In this document: piece by piece, positions 26,325 to 39,000 of the stretch
Layout of the letters: every line of letters begins with the position of its first letter
Numbering within the stretch: position 1 is the stretch's first letter
Assembly (NCBI GenBank): GCA_008508345.1
Contig: QNGE01003565.1
Location: 4,466 to 68,465, forward strand
Source of the DNA: Paragonimus westermani
Taxonomy: Eukaryota; Platyhelminthes; Trematoda; Plagiorchiida; Troglotrematidae
Length of the DNA stretch: 64,000 nucleotides
Direction of reading: 5' to 3'
Notes under the pieces: generated by a model
Database searches by the model: none
What the model was told of the DNA's origin: nothing
Seen by the model: only the letters and a program-made list of their open reading frames with translations
Translations under genes and position numbers: made by a program

Positions 26325-26363
26325 AACGTTATTAATTATAACGTTTCGGTGAACCTCATCAAC
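26325..26363 (-). ncRNA. Hammerhead-ribozyme-like core
   Basis: On the minus strand, TTGATGA (26362 to 26356) stands where the hammerhead consensus has CTGATGA, with one substitution. It is followed by a short stem II (GG-TTCA-CC), then GAAA. A closed stem III follows, CGTTA with a TAATTAA loop and TAACG, and then TT in the place of the cleavage dinucleotide. Core order and spacing fit a type I hammerhead. A matching stem I was not found: a hairpin (CTGCT-CTC-AGCAG) precedes the core instead. Hammerheads are known in Penelope-like elements and in schistosome SINE-like repeats, both consistent with this window. Given the substitution and missing stem I, it is probably a decayed ribozyme or a chance likeness. 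Confidence 0.32.
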
Positions 26364-26369
26364 TGCTGA

Positions 26370-29300
26370 GAGCAGTCCCAAGTTTTCAACCTTAGCTGAT
26401 AAAAAGAGCCTTCGAGCTCAAAGATCTATACAGTGATGATATCATTTTTGGTAATTAGACGTTTGTATCCTAGTTGTTAAGCTCAGAGAACAACTGAATA
26501 CATATATCATCAACATGAGTCATCAACACCAACACTATTTCAAATAAATACCCCGTTTTGTCGCCAGCCTCGAGAATTTGGGCCGGACTAATATGTATGA
26601 ACAGACAATTCCTTTAATGCATTGTAAGAAATTCCAGACAATATAACCTGAGCCTCGCTGTCGACTGGTCGAGGATTTAGTCTTCTGACATACTTTCAGC
26701 CACCCCATTCTGAAAAGAGCTACTGGATTCGATTTCATCCCACGTTATAGCTTATGGGTAGTGCATACTCTTGTCACGATCGGGTTGTGAACCACGGCAT
26801 CGCTTCGTTTACTAAATGTTTATCCATCAAAGCTTTGTTAACCATCCTATTCAAAGTTACCGTCAAATACGGTTAGACTGAACCCTCATCTTACGTTGGA
26901 GATGTGGGGAACAAGATTGGCATCTTGCCTTATGCGTTCTCAGATGTATCTGTTCAACCAAATGGGCTATGCCTAACATGAAGTAAAAACTCCTGTTGCA
27001 TATCGAGCTGTCGTACTTACAAAACTTCTTTGGGACGCACGTTACTAACAAGACGGATCGAGATACGCCACAATGCACTCACAGTCCTCATGTTTCCAAC
27101 GAAATGTTCTAATGCCACAGTGTGATCATCGAGTATTTATCTCACTGTATACCCTTAAAATATCTGACGTCGAGATGGAAAACACTTCACTTTTTTGTGG
27201 TCGTAAAACTCAGGACATTAAAGCAGTTCAGAATGTTTATTGGTTCGACTACCTCCACTACACCGTACAGACGACTCGGAATACTTCAAGATGATGTAGT
27301 CCTAACGTGTCATCAAATGGCACGGGCTGGAGATCTAATGTGAGATGTTCCTTTTTGGAATTCTATAAGCAGCATCAGAAACTTATAGTTTTCCGAGATG
27401 GACTCATTTTCTGATTACCAAAAAAATATCTCAGATTTTTGGATATCCTGTGTTAGACAGAATCAGACGAGTAATTATTAAAAAGTTTCACTCAATGGGT
27501 TGTTAGCAGTCGGTTTGTTGTGCAACACTGTGATTAAAACGTACACAAAACTCATTTGAAACCCTCAAAGAGGAAGCTTCAGCGAATTTCTTATTAGGTA
27601 CGGCAGCGTCCATATATACGCCATGGTGGTTCATCCCCGGATGAATACCCTCTCGGTTCCACTTAATTGCCATTCGTGTAAGCTAAAAATAAGACCTGTT
27701 TGAGACACTTTTTCCTCCGGTCTAAACTTGACGAGTGAAAACAAAAGCGATGTATCCGGTAGGATTCTGCCGCATTTTCACAAGCGCTTACTGCAGTTAA
27801 CTGTTTGTTTATTGCGAAGTGGAATCGTTCGCCAGCAGCTGGAGAAATAAAATCACACTTATAAGAACAATAGCAACACACAATTCGATCAAAGTTCATT
27901 ATGAAGACAATATTATTATATAGACACAACCTTGAAGCGTAGTCCGCGATCACTGTCAATCGCTAAAACGATTCGAATTGCCTCAGTAGCGTTCACTTGA
28001 TGAAGTGATTTTAGAGGAGGTTTTATGCACGACAAAGCTCGCTTTCTGATTGTGGAATTGATGTGTCAAGGGTTCAGCCTGCTTCCATGGATGCTTGGTC
28101 ATTCGATGACGTAACTGTCTCTCAGATCCACAGAAGTAGGTTGCCAGGTCCCCGTTGATGAATTTCTATACGCAGATTGATGCGGCTTGCGGTGAAAATA
28201 AATTTTTAATCGTTATAGTTGGAATTCGAATGACAAGGACAAGTGAAATTAAGTGATAAGTACCTTTGTAATGCATAACACACAACGCAATCTTCTGGTG
28301 ATCGTGTTCTCTTCGTCACCACGTTTGAAGGGCAGCTACAGAGAAGCATTCATCTTAAGCACACCGAACATCTGGGACTGTAACTGCTACGCTGGATACT
28401 ACGGGAAGATGCTATCCAGAACAAGTTACGACGGGCTACCCATGACGACTCGTCAGTTTGTCTACATCCTTTTTCCACGAACGTCGCGTATGAGAGACAA
28501 AGTGATAACAGCCGTGCACTGGGTGAAATTGTAAGACGAGTCTGTTTCTCCTAAACTAGTTTGCTTGTGGTATTTATAGCTTCTTGGGGAGGTATGTTGG
28601 CAAAAGAGGATTGGACAACCATTGTGGTCTTATTTTATGTGGATGATTTCATCCAGCATCATGGGGACAATTCATACTGTCTTTGATTGACTAGAACAAA
28701 ACGGCGTCCCTACCCCGTTCCAGTGACTTTGCCAATCAGTTTGCTAGTTCGTGTTACCAGGTACATCTTGCAAATTTATGTTGTAAAACCCTGTCGCCAA
28801 ACACACCTCGTTACTTCACTGTGGACCGAATTGAGGCTTTTCCGTAATTTTCACGGAGCCTTTAGCCGGACAAGAGTTCCTGGTGAATCAGTTACCAACA
28901 ATGACAGTCATTCTATCTCCTGAAAAAGTGGAACAGCGGTTGAACAGATCTAACCACCGAAACCTACTCACTGTACATAAGAGTACTCAGTTGGGCCTAC
29001 TGGAAGAAAGATTCATCCACATCTCCTGTCACATGTATGTTTACTCAGCTCGAGAGAGGTGCTGACAATATTTGAGATTGCTTTAAAGCCAAATTTGATT
29101 TCTTGAAGGAATAATGCTGAGTACTCTCGGTAACCATATGTACCGAATTTTTTTATTCAAATGACGATGTTATGCACCGCACGCATAGTGGTTAGTTTGC
29201 ATAACACTAAATTGCTTATAATATTGTGTCATCTGGATCTAAGCATCTCTGTAAATCCGTTTCAGACGGATATTTTGTCATCGGAGAAGTCCAGAATTGA

Positions 29301-29630
29301 TCGCGTTAAGAAGAAAGCCACACCGTCTGCAAGCTAATAATAGTTGTTGTTATAACTATCCTGAATTTGGTTGAAACTGTAGCAGATAAAGGGGCTGAGT
29401 TATGCTGTTGTTGAAACACTGGATTCCCTTTAACAGCTTTATAAGTACAAAAAGGAGACCTGTTGTGATGTGTCAACAGTTAGTTTACTCTCATCAGTCG
29501 TAAAAGTGAAACGTGTGTTATCTGCGACAGGCAGACAGAGTTGAATAGGGTATGGACACGTATACCCTCATATCAAATATTACGTCATCAGATGCTGTCT
29601 TCAGGTGATGCCTTCAGATATTGTTGTTGC
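26370..29630. other. Unassigned DNA ahead of the Penelope-like relic
   Basis: Frames at 27663-27959 (-), 28253-28534 (+), 28687-28923 (+) and 28883-29065 (+) could not be placed. The plus-strand frames from 28.25 kb onward lie where the N-terminal part of the Penelope-like protein would be expected, but no motif confirms it. Confidence 0.5.
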
Positions 29631-29639
29631 TCGGCAGTG

Positions 29640-31250
29640 CCTTTAGAAATCAGTATGGACTCATGAAACCAATTGGCATGGAAACATCACGAATGAGGGG
29701 CACACTAAGAATACGCGGAGAAGCCACCGATTTCCTGTATGAACAATTTAATGTATCCTAAGTTTGCTCGGTGGTTGGTTGACATTCTGGACCCCACTCG
29801 CGAATTGTTATTTCCTGGTTGTCTAAAGGATTCTTTTGAACTAGCAGAAGCAACAGAAGGTGTGTCGGTGAGTTCTGAAGCTCTGTTAGATTGAGGTTTA
29901 TGCCGTTTAAAAAAAATGTTGCTGTTTGTGAGACAGTTGAACTTTATGTTACTTTATATTTAGCCAGGATTGTGGCGCAGGTATTTCACTTAAATGTCTC
30001 CAGGTACTCATTTTATTGTGTACAGAAAACATAAGGTTTAATTTTGAAGGGCACTTTTTTGTAGACTAGTAGACTAAGTGGGTATGAATAGTCTGTTACA
30101 CCCAACATTAGCTGACACCTTTGGAATGATAGAATGACGCGTTCCAGACAGTGTTGCAAAAGCCATGTTGTATGTGGATGATACGATGGTTTTTAAAAAT
30201 ACCGATCATTTTGATTTGGACGTAAAATATGTTTTGCCAAACAGCCCGCTTTCGAACATTCATCGTCTGGTCAATTACATAACATTGTGTATAATCATGG
30301 TTATCAAGCCAGCGAAATCAAGAGCAACTAGTCACACAATTATTTCACACGGTTATGAGTTGGAAGACAACTGATCGACCAAGTTGATGTGTTTCTTAAC
30401 CGGCCTAACTCTATTCACCCGGACCTATCCTTGTGTCAAGAAACTGAATCAAAATGCAGTTTAGCTCTGTTAACTGCACTCATCACAATGCGTAGAGATT
30501 GGATATTACGATGATCTGTCCACCCTAAAGCAACGTGGGGTGAGCAATATTTTCAGTTCTCCAATTTCTTCTCGACAGCATGTGAGGTTTAGTCAGGATC
30601 ATATTTCATACGGTCAGGTTTATTCACACCTCTGGTATGAGAGTTACTGAGATGAATGCTACTGACAAATAGATATCCTGAAAAGTTCACAGACAAAACA
30701 CGATGAGCGAATGCAATGAGCCAGCTCAAACCACTCAGAGTAAGATATATTTTTATTTTTGTAATTCAGGAAGCATCATCTGGCAGACGAAATCAGGAGC
30801 AAATTGAGATCTGTCCTACTTCTTACGTATGCGGCTTCTGAATTACGCTTAGTTCAAAACCACCAGAGGACCAGTTCCACATGGTCGCGAATGTAGTTTT
30901 TCTAATTGTTCCGTCACATACGTTGTTTACCAGTTAACTCACAGTTGCAGTGACGTTCGTTTTAGTAGAATAGATTACCAGCTATTTCAGCGGGTGGCAA
31001 ATCACGTCCGAAATGGTTGAAAAAGCTGATAGTATAACAGTTTAAAACCGATGATTCCGTTACTCGAAGCCATGTATCATCGATTGTTAGACACCTCATG
31101 AGAACAAGTCAACAAGTTGGTCCAATTAGCCCATTCAGAATATTGTTGTGCAACCAATGCCCGAATCTGGTGACCCTTAGCGAATCTACGTTGATCAGAG
31201 CTCACTGTTCTGTGCTAGGTTCACAAGAGTGATTGAAAACAACCCACTAG
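29640..31250 (+). mobile_element. Penelope-like element relic: RT plus GIY-YIG endonuclease
   Basis: Read across frames, the plus strand follows a Penelope-like polyprotein in the right order. At 29690-29870 are MRGTLRI, FARWLVDILDP and LKDSFELAEA, like the RT fingers of this family. At 29930 is AVCETVELYV. At 30145-30200 is VPDSVAKAMLYVDDTMVF, so the catalytic YVDD box is preserved. A TKLMCFLTGLTLFTRTY-type block follows at about 30385. The GIY-YIG part lies at 30945-31185, with CSDVRFSRID in place of the YIGRT motif, then RVANHV, SSIVRHLMRT and FRILL. The last block matches the fragment at 1.0-1.35 kb. Frameshifts and stops throughout make it inactive. The terminal repeats usual in this class were not identified. 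Confidence 0.75.
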
Positions 31251-31259
31251 GCTTTCGAG

Positions 31260-33260
31260 GTGTTAACACAATACTTGGTCTGAATGTATGCGTACACATA
31301 CCATTTTTCTCTGTTTGTTTGTCGTAGATAACCTGGACATTTTACGTCTGTGATTGACAAGAGCAGATGAAACATTAACATTTAGTAACACGTCTTTCTG
31401 CGCTGATAAGACTACTGTTACTGCTTACATGCATGTATATGGCTCCAGCACATCTCAGGCTCGCTGACTCAGTTGTAATGGAACAGCCTACCAGCAGCGT
31501 TCTGAAATCTTTTCAGGAACATAAATATGGTCGCTTTGTGTTAATGGTTCTAACCAAAGTGAGTTTCACGTCAGCAGTCATTTTCAAACCTTTCGGCCTT
31601 ACTGTCCGTCTTTTGAGTGCATACGTTCCCCCCTTTGGCTATATTTTTCTTCGGCCGATTTTTCTGGTCTACTTACAGAACTTTCTTAGTTTCTTTCTAA
31701 ACCCAGAGGACCGTTGTCTATCCGTAGCTGTTTTCTTCACTACAATTTCGTTAATCTAGAGTGGTTCAACATTTTGACATGTAGAAGTTTGCCTCCAAAA
31801 CTTTATCCTATAACGATCATTTTTTTCATTCTGACCTTCCTAGATGTACACACACATGCTCAACCCTGTCCCACTCCAAGTCTGTATATGAGCGCGCTCG
31901 TGCAGACCGTTTGACCGATTATGCCTCACTCGACACATCTTCTCATCAATGTCGATAATCTTGTAACGGTGTTGGCCGTGAAATTGATTTAGTAATTTTA
32001 TTAAATATTCTGTTTGCTGGAACTCTGACAGTAGTACTACCAACGCGTGGCGGATTTACGGTCAGCAGGTGGTCTCATAAAATGTCACACTGAGCTTATT
32101 GACGGTACCACTGTAGTAAGGATGGACGGTCGCAACATACTACTAGCACCACTATTCAGTAGCAGCTTGGATCGAAATGATCGCGGGATAAATACGGGGG
32201 AGATGCGGGAAGGATCATTGGAAGGCAGAATGACATGGAATGGCTTTCGCCACATGACGGAACTGTGACATGGTATCTAAAGCGACTGGAGCATCCTCAG
32301 ACGAGTGTGGCGAGTAAATGAGTGTCTCTGTTCGATGTCCCGTTGAGACGCTTAAGTAGTGCATTGGTTTCCCAAATAAACAACCTCTGTGCCATTCGCC
32401 TTCTGGGTTCACAACGCCACCACATAACGTATGCCAGCTAGCCACAAAAGGGGTTTCGGTTGACCTAACAGGAGCACACGGACTTTCGGACAACTGTTGT
32501 TCGTATGGCGTACTGACATTTTCAGTCTCAGCCAACCTTGGATAACTCCCGAGGAAAGCGTACCTATCACCTAGGTGATCACCTGCCCTAACAGGTACGT
32601 GAAGTGTGTTGACAATCCTGAATGGTTGAAATCAATACGAACGGCATATGAACCAGGTTGGTTACCTGCCCCTGATAACATGACGCATGCATCTCAACAG
32701 CCCTCTCGATTCCGGACTCTCCGGTTGGAAAGAACATCCACATCAGAGTTGTCTTCGTTGTTTAATCCTTGAACTGGTGCACTGTTTAAGTCGCAACCTC
32801 CTGCAGGATGCATTGCACCCGAAGGATATGTGAATCGAACCACCACTCGTCACCAGCCCCGAGTTAACTGCAAACTCTGTGCTTCGCTCCACGGACTTGT
32901 GGGGTAGGTTCCTCTTGAACCAAAAGCTTAGGGTAGGGCCTCTCAAGCCAACCGAGAAGTATTCTGTTCTCATATTTTGAACCCAAACTCATAGTAATGA
33001 TGAATTTTGTCATGTCTCCTTGCCAGTACCCTTTGGTCTGGGTGTTGGCGATCGGCTTTGCTTCCAAATCATACTTTACGACGCCAATCCAGTTGATCTC
33101 ATCTACCCCCCCTTTTGTTAAGAAACTCCTTAGTGACTTTTCAATCCCGTTTTCGAGCACACACCCGAGATTTGCCCCATTTGGCGCTCGTGATGAAAGT
33201 AATAACCAGAATGATAGTGTGTCAAACACCAAGGTTTCTTTGCCTGAAGGATTCAAGTTC
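31260..33260. other. Region between the Penelope-like and RTE relics
   Basis: The 108-codon frame at 31433-31759 (+) and overlapping frames at 32047-32268 (+), 32215-32535 (-) and 32864-33331 (-) are unplaced. The last 250-350 bases probably belong to the RTE element's 5' leader. A plus-strand frame from 32997 runs into the endonuclease start at 33298, and 32929-32960 (GGTAGGGCC followed by TCAAGCCAAC) resembles 51010-51032 ahead of another RTE copy. Confidence 0.5.
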
Positions 33261-33289
33261 CTACTCGTCCCCCTAACGTTACTTAAGCA

Positions 33290-36050
33290 TGCCATCTTTA
33301 ATGTTCGAACACATACAAAATGGGTCAGCAAGCAGTTCTTACACGTACTCTGGAGACCTTCGACGTCGACGTCTGTTGTCTTGCTGAAACTCGGCTTCAG
33401 GATTTCAGCTCACTGCTACATCTCCAATCCTGGTCAGTCGCTCCATCATGCGGATACAATGTGCGCTTTTGTTGGGACTCCGCGGTTCAAGCCACTGGCC
33501 AGGCCGATATTGTAGCTACCTTGTGGGCATACTCAGGCCAGATGTTGATTGACTTGAATCTTGTCAACAACCGCCTGTACGCTGCCAGACTCGAGAGAAC
33601 GGTTACAGCATGAAGACGCGTCCATCAAAAACGACGTTTGTTTGTTGTTGCGGCACATGTACCCATAGACTGCAGGTCAGACGCAGTCAAGGATGGTTGT
33701 TATGACCAGCTCACCAACGTTCAACAAACCGCATGGCACACGGAAATTGTGGTGCTGGTTAAAAGCTTGAGCACCCAAAAAGGCTCGCTAAGCACTAACA
33801 AGCGTGCCTTATGTGGTCCGGACTTTTACGGTACTCATCGAACAGGCAACGACAAACGCTTGTTGTGACTGTGTGTGGATAACAGTCTGTTTCTGACAAG
33901 TAATAATTTTCGACGTTCCAGGCGTCGGTGCGCCACCTGGCGACCTCCTCTGGCGAGTTGGTCGTGAGCACAGATTGATCACATGACCGTCAGCTGAGTG
34001 ACGTGGCTGTTTCCAAGTTTGCAGGTCCACCTGGAGCACTTACGTCGATTCCAACCATGTAACTTTAAGTGCCAGGTTCGTTTTGCCGGATGGCCAATTC
34101 ATCGCCAACCATGAATTTACGTGTTTAAACTGACAGGACCACGAGCATTTTATGTTTACCGGTGTGCGATTGCTCCTAGTTTAGGTCCCCGCCCACCAGG
34201 CGACATTAAAGCACATTGGGCACACGTAGGGTCTACAGTGTATAAAGTCGGTACTGCCTCATTTATCACTACTAACTGTTCAGCTGCTAACCCGCTGGGT
34301 TTCTATGCGATCATTGTGAATTCTCGGCGCTCGCCTTGGTATTTCATCTAGCAGTGAGTACAACTCGACCCACACGGTTACTCAGCTCCGGAAGCAATTA
34401 CGAGAGGATCTCGGGAAGTGGTGGGCTCAACACGTTATTGAGGTGAAACAACGCATTGCTACCGGCAACTCTCGTAAGCTTTCCCATCCCATCCGATCCA
34501 CTGGTAGAGGGAAGCCAGGTGTGATCGAAGTAGTGTGACACCAGTGGTAAGTCTACATTCATAACCTGTAGCGACGCTTAGGACGCTGCGCTGAGAACTT
34601 CCAATAGAATTTCAACTGGCTACCCGCTCCATTGGCTGCGCCTTCGCGTACTGCCCGTACTCATTGGTCTGTTGAAGTTTCTCCGCCATCGGAAACAAAA
34701 GTCTCTCTTGAGACCAAGTTTCTTAAACGCCACAAGACACTCTACTCGAACCAATCTCCTACTACCATTTTTGTAGATGGAGGCCCAGCCTTGTTCAAAG
34801 TGATAGGGGTGTGGCTAATACACTCCTTATTTTCTGAAAGGGATCGCGCACTTTATGTGAAAGTCACGGTGGGGTAGCTTGATTCCCATTACGTTAAAGT
34901 TGTTCGCAGCCATTGTACATCATGAACTAATGAAAACGCGAGAGAAACATATCCGTGAGGAACAAGCTAAGTCTCGCCCTGACCACGGCTGCACCGATCA
35001 CATTTTTGCACCCCGCTAGATGCTTGAATTTTGTCATTTATGTAGAAGGCCAACAGTTGTCTTTTGGACTTCAGAGAAGTTTTGTATTCAGCTGACAGAG
35101 CCGCAGTCCGGGATTGTCTATCAAGTAAGGGTGTGCCTGAGAAGTATGCAAACATCCTGAAAAAATCTTACTCTCGGACTTCAGGCAGGGTTAGGGTTTA
35201 TGGCAACGTACCACTGTCTTTAGCTTCTCAAATGGGCCACGACAAGGTTGTGTAGCCTCCTCCTTCTTATTCAGTTATGTAGTAGACAAGATCATACAAT
35301 GTACACTGACAAACAGTAAATATGATGGTGTGAAACTGCTCCCAGATTACAGGCTCCAGTTCGTTGTGACGTTTGCACCTACGAAATGCAAAATGCCTTT
35401 GCAAGATTGGTAGGGCGATTCGCCTGCTCTTACTCTTGTTGGTGGTCAGTTGGAAGTAATCGGGGAGTTTATGTAACCTGATACCTGTACCATTGCTAGT
35501 GGAATCCCCACCGAGATCACAAATCGCATCTCAGTAATTCTGAGAAAAGCTGAGTATACAATGTCACCGTAAGTGCCACCATAGGTCCCAAAACCTGGTC
35601 CATTCACGCGGAGGACGTTCACAAAGTAACTTTTTTCGACCGTCGGTGACCCCGAAGCATTAGGGACGTGTGATGAAACACCGTGAGAGCTATGACATAT
35701 TTCGCTGACGGATCCTCGGAAGGGATGTGCTCTGTTGATGGCTAAGCCTATCAATCCAGTCTCACGGGCTCCGGTCACTTGGCCACACCTTACGAATGTC
35801 ACCTCACTGCCTATCACATCGTGCCCAGTTTGCCAGTGATGGTCTGGGTTGGAAAAGACAGCCCAGTGGTAAGTGCATGCTTGAGTTTGGGGCATAAAGA
35901 CCTTCACTTTGAATTTTGCTTCAATAGGGCGCTCCCAACCTTTTGGCTGGAGTCCGGACGCTGAACACCTTTGGTTGTGGTCGCTGTCTGATATGGCGAA
36001 GAACAGGATTCAGTGACGCCAGCATTGCAGGTCTCTGTGTGCATCGTTAT
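33290..36050 (+). mobile_element. RTE-type non-LTR retrotransposon, copy A (endonuclease + RT, decayed)
   Basis: This is the fullest LINE relic here. The apurinic-type endonuclease starts at 33298 (FNVRTHTK). After a frame change it runs from 33320 with TRTLETFDVDVCCLAETRLQ, then a stop at 33611, LFVVAAHVPIDC, THRTGNDKRLL at about 33840, RRSRRRCATWRPP at about 33915 and AQIDHMTVS at about 33968. The linker and RT follow: CAENFQ with NFNWL at about 34600, REKHIREEQAKSRPDHGCTD at about 34940, then RRPTVVF. At 35064-35205 comes DFREVLYSADRAAV and GVPEKYANILK, then LLPDYRL, FAPTKCKMPLQDW, ALTLVGGQLEVI. The C-terminal LGH-LRM and GWK-type blocks lie at about 35780-35870. The catalytic YADD segment has been deleted between LLPDYRL and FAPTKCK. 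Clade assignment to RTE (SR2-like) is from memory of the family. Confidence 0.85.
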
Positions 36051-36059
36051 ACTTTTTCA

Positions 36060-39000
36060 TCTCTATCCCATCCCGTTTGTTTCCCCTTTAAACTTACACA
36101 TTACCCTTTCTCCTCACTTTGTGGCAGGTTTCTCACTCTTCGCGGCCTACTAATTGGTGTAGTTATATGCAGATAGTATATCCACACGCAAGACGTTTCA
36201 GATAATCGCAAGGAAATGAACTCTTTAGCCCTTAAGGAGCAACTCTTATCATAGTCAGTCGAAAAATAAGGCACAGGGAGCTGTTTGAAACTGTCTCGAA
36301 TTCCAAAAATTGACTTGCATCAAATTTAGTTAGGATAGGGGAATCTAATCTGATGTGATCAGTCATGATGCAGTCCAGTGAAACAATATCAGCTAAACGC
36401 TTATGGGGCGCGCCTTGTAGCTCAAACCTTTGAGCCAACGTAACACACAATTGCACACAGCAATGAAGGCACAGACAATGAAAGTGTCAATTATATACAT
36501 TTCGGGATGTATCCGTACTAAAAACGTGTCACATGTGGCGTCTTGGATCAATTAGATAGATTAATCTTGAAGATGGTTGTTATGTACGGATCATATTATG
36601 CTTACGAATAAGAAAAACTCACTTTGAATTAAATTTAAGCAGCAAAAGTGGAGAGCCTGCTCATGTGTGAGTGACCGTGTCTAAGAAAGATTATAGGCAT
36701 AAGGTAACGAGAGATAAGCAGAATGAGTGTCTGTTGGAAGAGGTAATTAATGTTCGATCTGTTTGAACGGAACCGCCCTACACTAGTACTGATTTGTGTT
36801 GAACCGTCATACTACCTAGCTTTGTCAGACTGACATAGTTGTGGCCGTAACTGATAAAAACAAGCAATGTTCATTAACCCTCACGTGGACGATGTCTAAT
36901 CTACAGACAGTTTCGTTGGTTCATTGTTTGGAATATAGAGGATTTTGTGAGAAGGTCGGGTTTCTTAGCACCTAGCACCAATTAGGAGTAACGGAGATGA
37001 CGCAACACTAATAATGTGCAAATGCAATTTTTTAAATACCAAGCTGAGGTATTACATAGTTTCATGTTATCCTGTCTAATTTTTACACGAACAACAGTCG
37101 TATGCAGTAGCAGCAGGAAAATGATAAATCACTCTTAAGACATCTGACTGGTTTTGGCGTCTGTGGAAGACACAGTAATTCCAGATGGAAGAAAGGACGG
37201 TCAATCTAGACACTTGTGTGTGAACCAACTGACTTGTACTGTTCGTTATCACCCACAGAACACTACCTACAAGAGAGTTAATGCAAGCCAGTTTCTGTCA
37301 GACTGTAAGTAAGGTTTCAGAACAAATACTGCTGACTGACGTCATCAAGTGCAAAATTATGTAGCCTATCAAAATGTTTTTTTTCTAAGTACGGTTTATT
37401 CTTAAGTTAACAACTGGTTTTAATATTGTTCATACACTCGGTGCAAAGGAAACTCACAAAGACGGAAGAGCTGAACAATGCTGTTGTTCGTGTCTGATTA
37501 CAGACCGCTGTCTAACAAGGATATGGTTGCAGTAAACATTACTTAAATACACAGAAATCTAAAACAATGGGAAATAAGGGGAAAACTACGCACTAAATAC
37601 AGTCTTACATGTAATTGTTTGAGGAACGGTTCTGCCTTTATGTGTGTACGATTCGCAGATACAAAAGATGACTGCCAAGCTAATTCAAAATAATGGTCTC
37701 TATCGTTGCGTAATTATTGCTCAACCAGGTTGAAAGCGATACAATAGTAGTCACCAAACGCCTGCCTATGTGTGGTTACTAAAACCCTTAATTCCGTTCT
37801 CTCAAGTAGGAGAAAGGGTGGAGTTTGACAACGATGACCACGAATAATCTGTCTTTCACACACTCAAATCAACACCCCTCGTACGACCTGTCTTGTCACT
37901 GTTTGAAAACCTCATAGAGCAAGTCTAAGAGTGGATTATAGGCAGCAAACTTAGGGTTACGGGCCGAATCATAATATGGTATCGAACTAAAATAGTGCAC
38001 GACGAAGCATCAATTCATCGACATTTCCAGCCGGTGAGACTGTATCCAGTACAAACTTTCACTATGATTCCATTTGGGGCAACGAGAATTTGAGTCTCAC
38101 ACAAAAAAGTTGTCCTATGGAAAGCAAATCGACTGAATCCTAAAATAACGTCAATCAACCCTATCTACTGCAGTGACTGAAAGGTTAGTTATGAAGTACT
38201 TAGTGTGTCTGGTGTGCTGATGAATTGCTGAGGGTTGTGTTTGTTTGCAGAGAGCGCACCTTATTTTCTTTATATATTCGTGTCGTCGTTAAAGCAAACA
38301 TTTGATATTGATCACCGGACTATATTTGAATATTTCCAAAACTCTCTTGTGTTCACTGACTGTGATCTGTCTCACCATATCTGGATTTGGTTGTTTTGGT
38401 GAGCGTACCTGTGATCAATACGGGCTATCTTGTGAACACGTTGCGCACCTCTGTAACTTTGGTCATTGTACGTTCAACTGAATGGACACCAGGTTGATTC
38501 ATACATGCAGTCAGAGAAAATCATTTCTGTACATGTTTTCTTCAGTGCCATGTAAATTCAGGTTTTTCAAAAGCTATTTTTCACATTCCTGAAGACTTTA
38601 GAATCGGTTCGTTTAATAGACCGACTCAGCTGGTGTTATTGGGTCCACAGACTATTGTAACGGGGAAGTGAGTGAACGCGCGACCATCGGCCACTAACAA
38701 TTTAAAACGCCTTTCCGGAAGAACAATCGAAAAGTACTGCCGACAGGCATCGAAGTAAAACAACGTGGTAGAGTTTGGAAACAAACCGTGCATTTCCAGC
38801 AATGTTTGGAAATACAAGTAGTTAGCTCTAGCCTAGTCTGAAACTAGTGGCAGCTACCAAGAGGAAAAAGGAAATGAATGCGAGGTGGGATCCAGCCCAG
38901 TTAGCAGCACCTAAAGGCGTGCCAAGCGATAAGTGCGTAGAATCTTCGGGTGCGTTAAACAAAGCTCGAAGGGGTTCAGGTTAAACGACCCTAAAGAATA

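Noticed and set aside
32864..33331. 155-codon minus-strand frame
   Set aside because: It is antisense to the leader and start of RTE copy A and has no motif of its own.
35446..35907. 153-codon minus-strand frame
   Set aside because: It is antisense to the RT region of RTE copy A, which explains its length.
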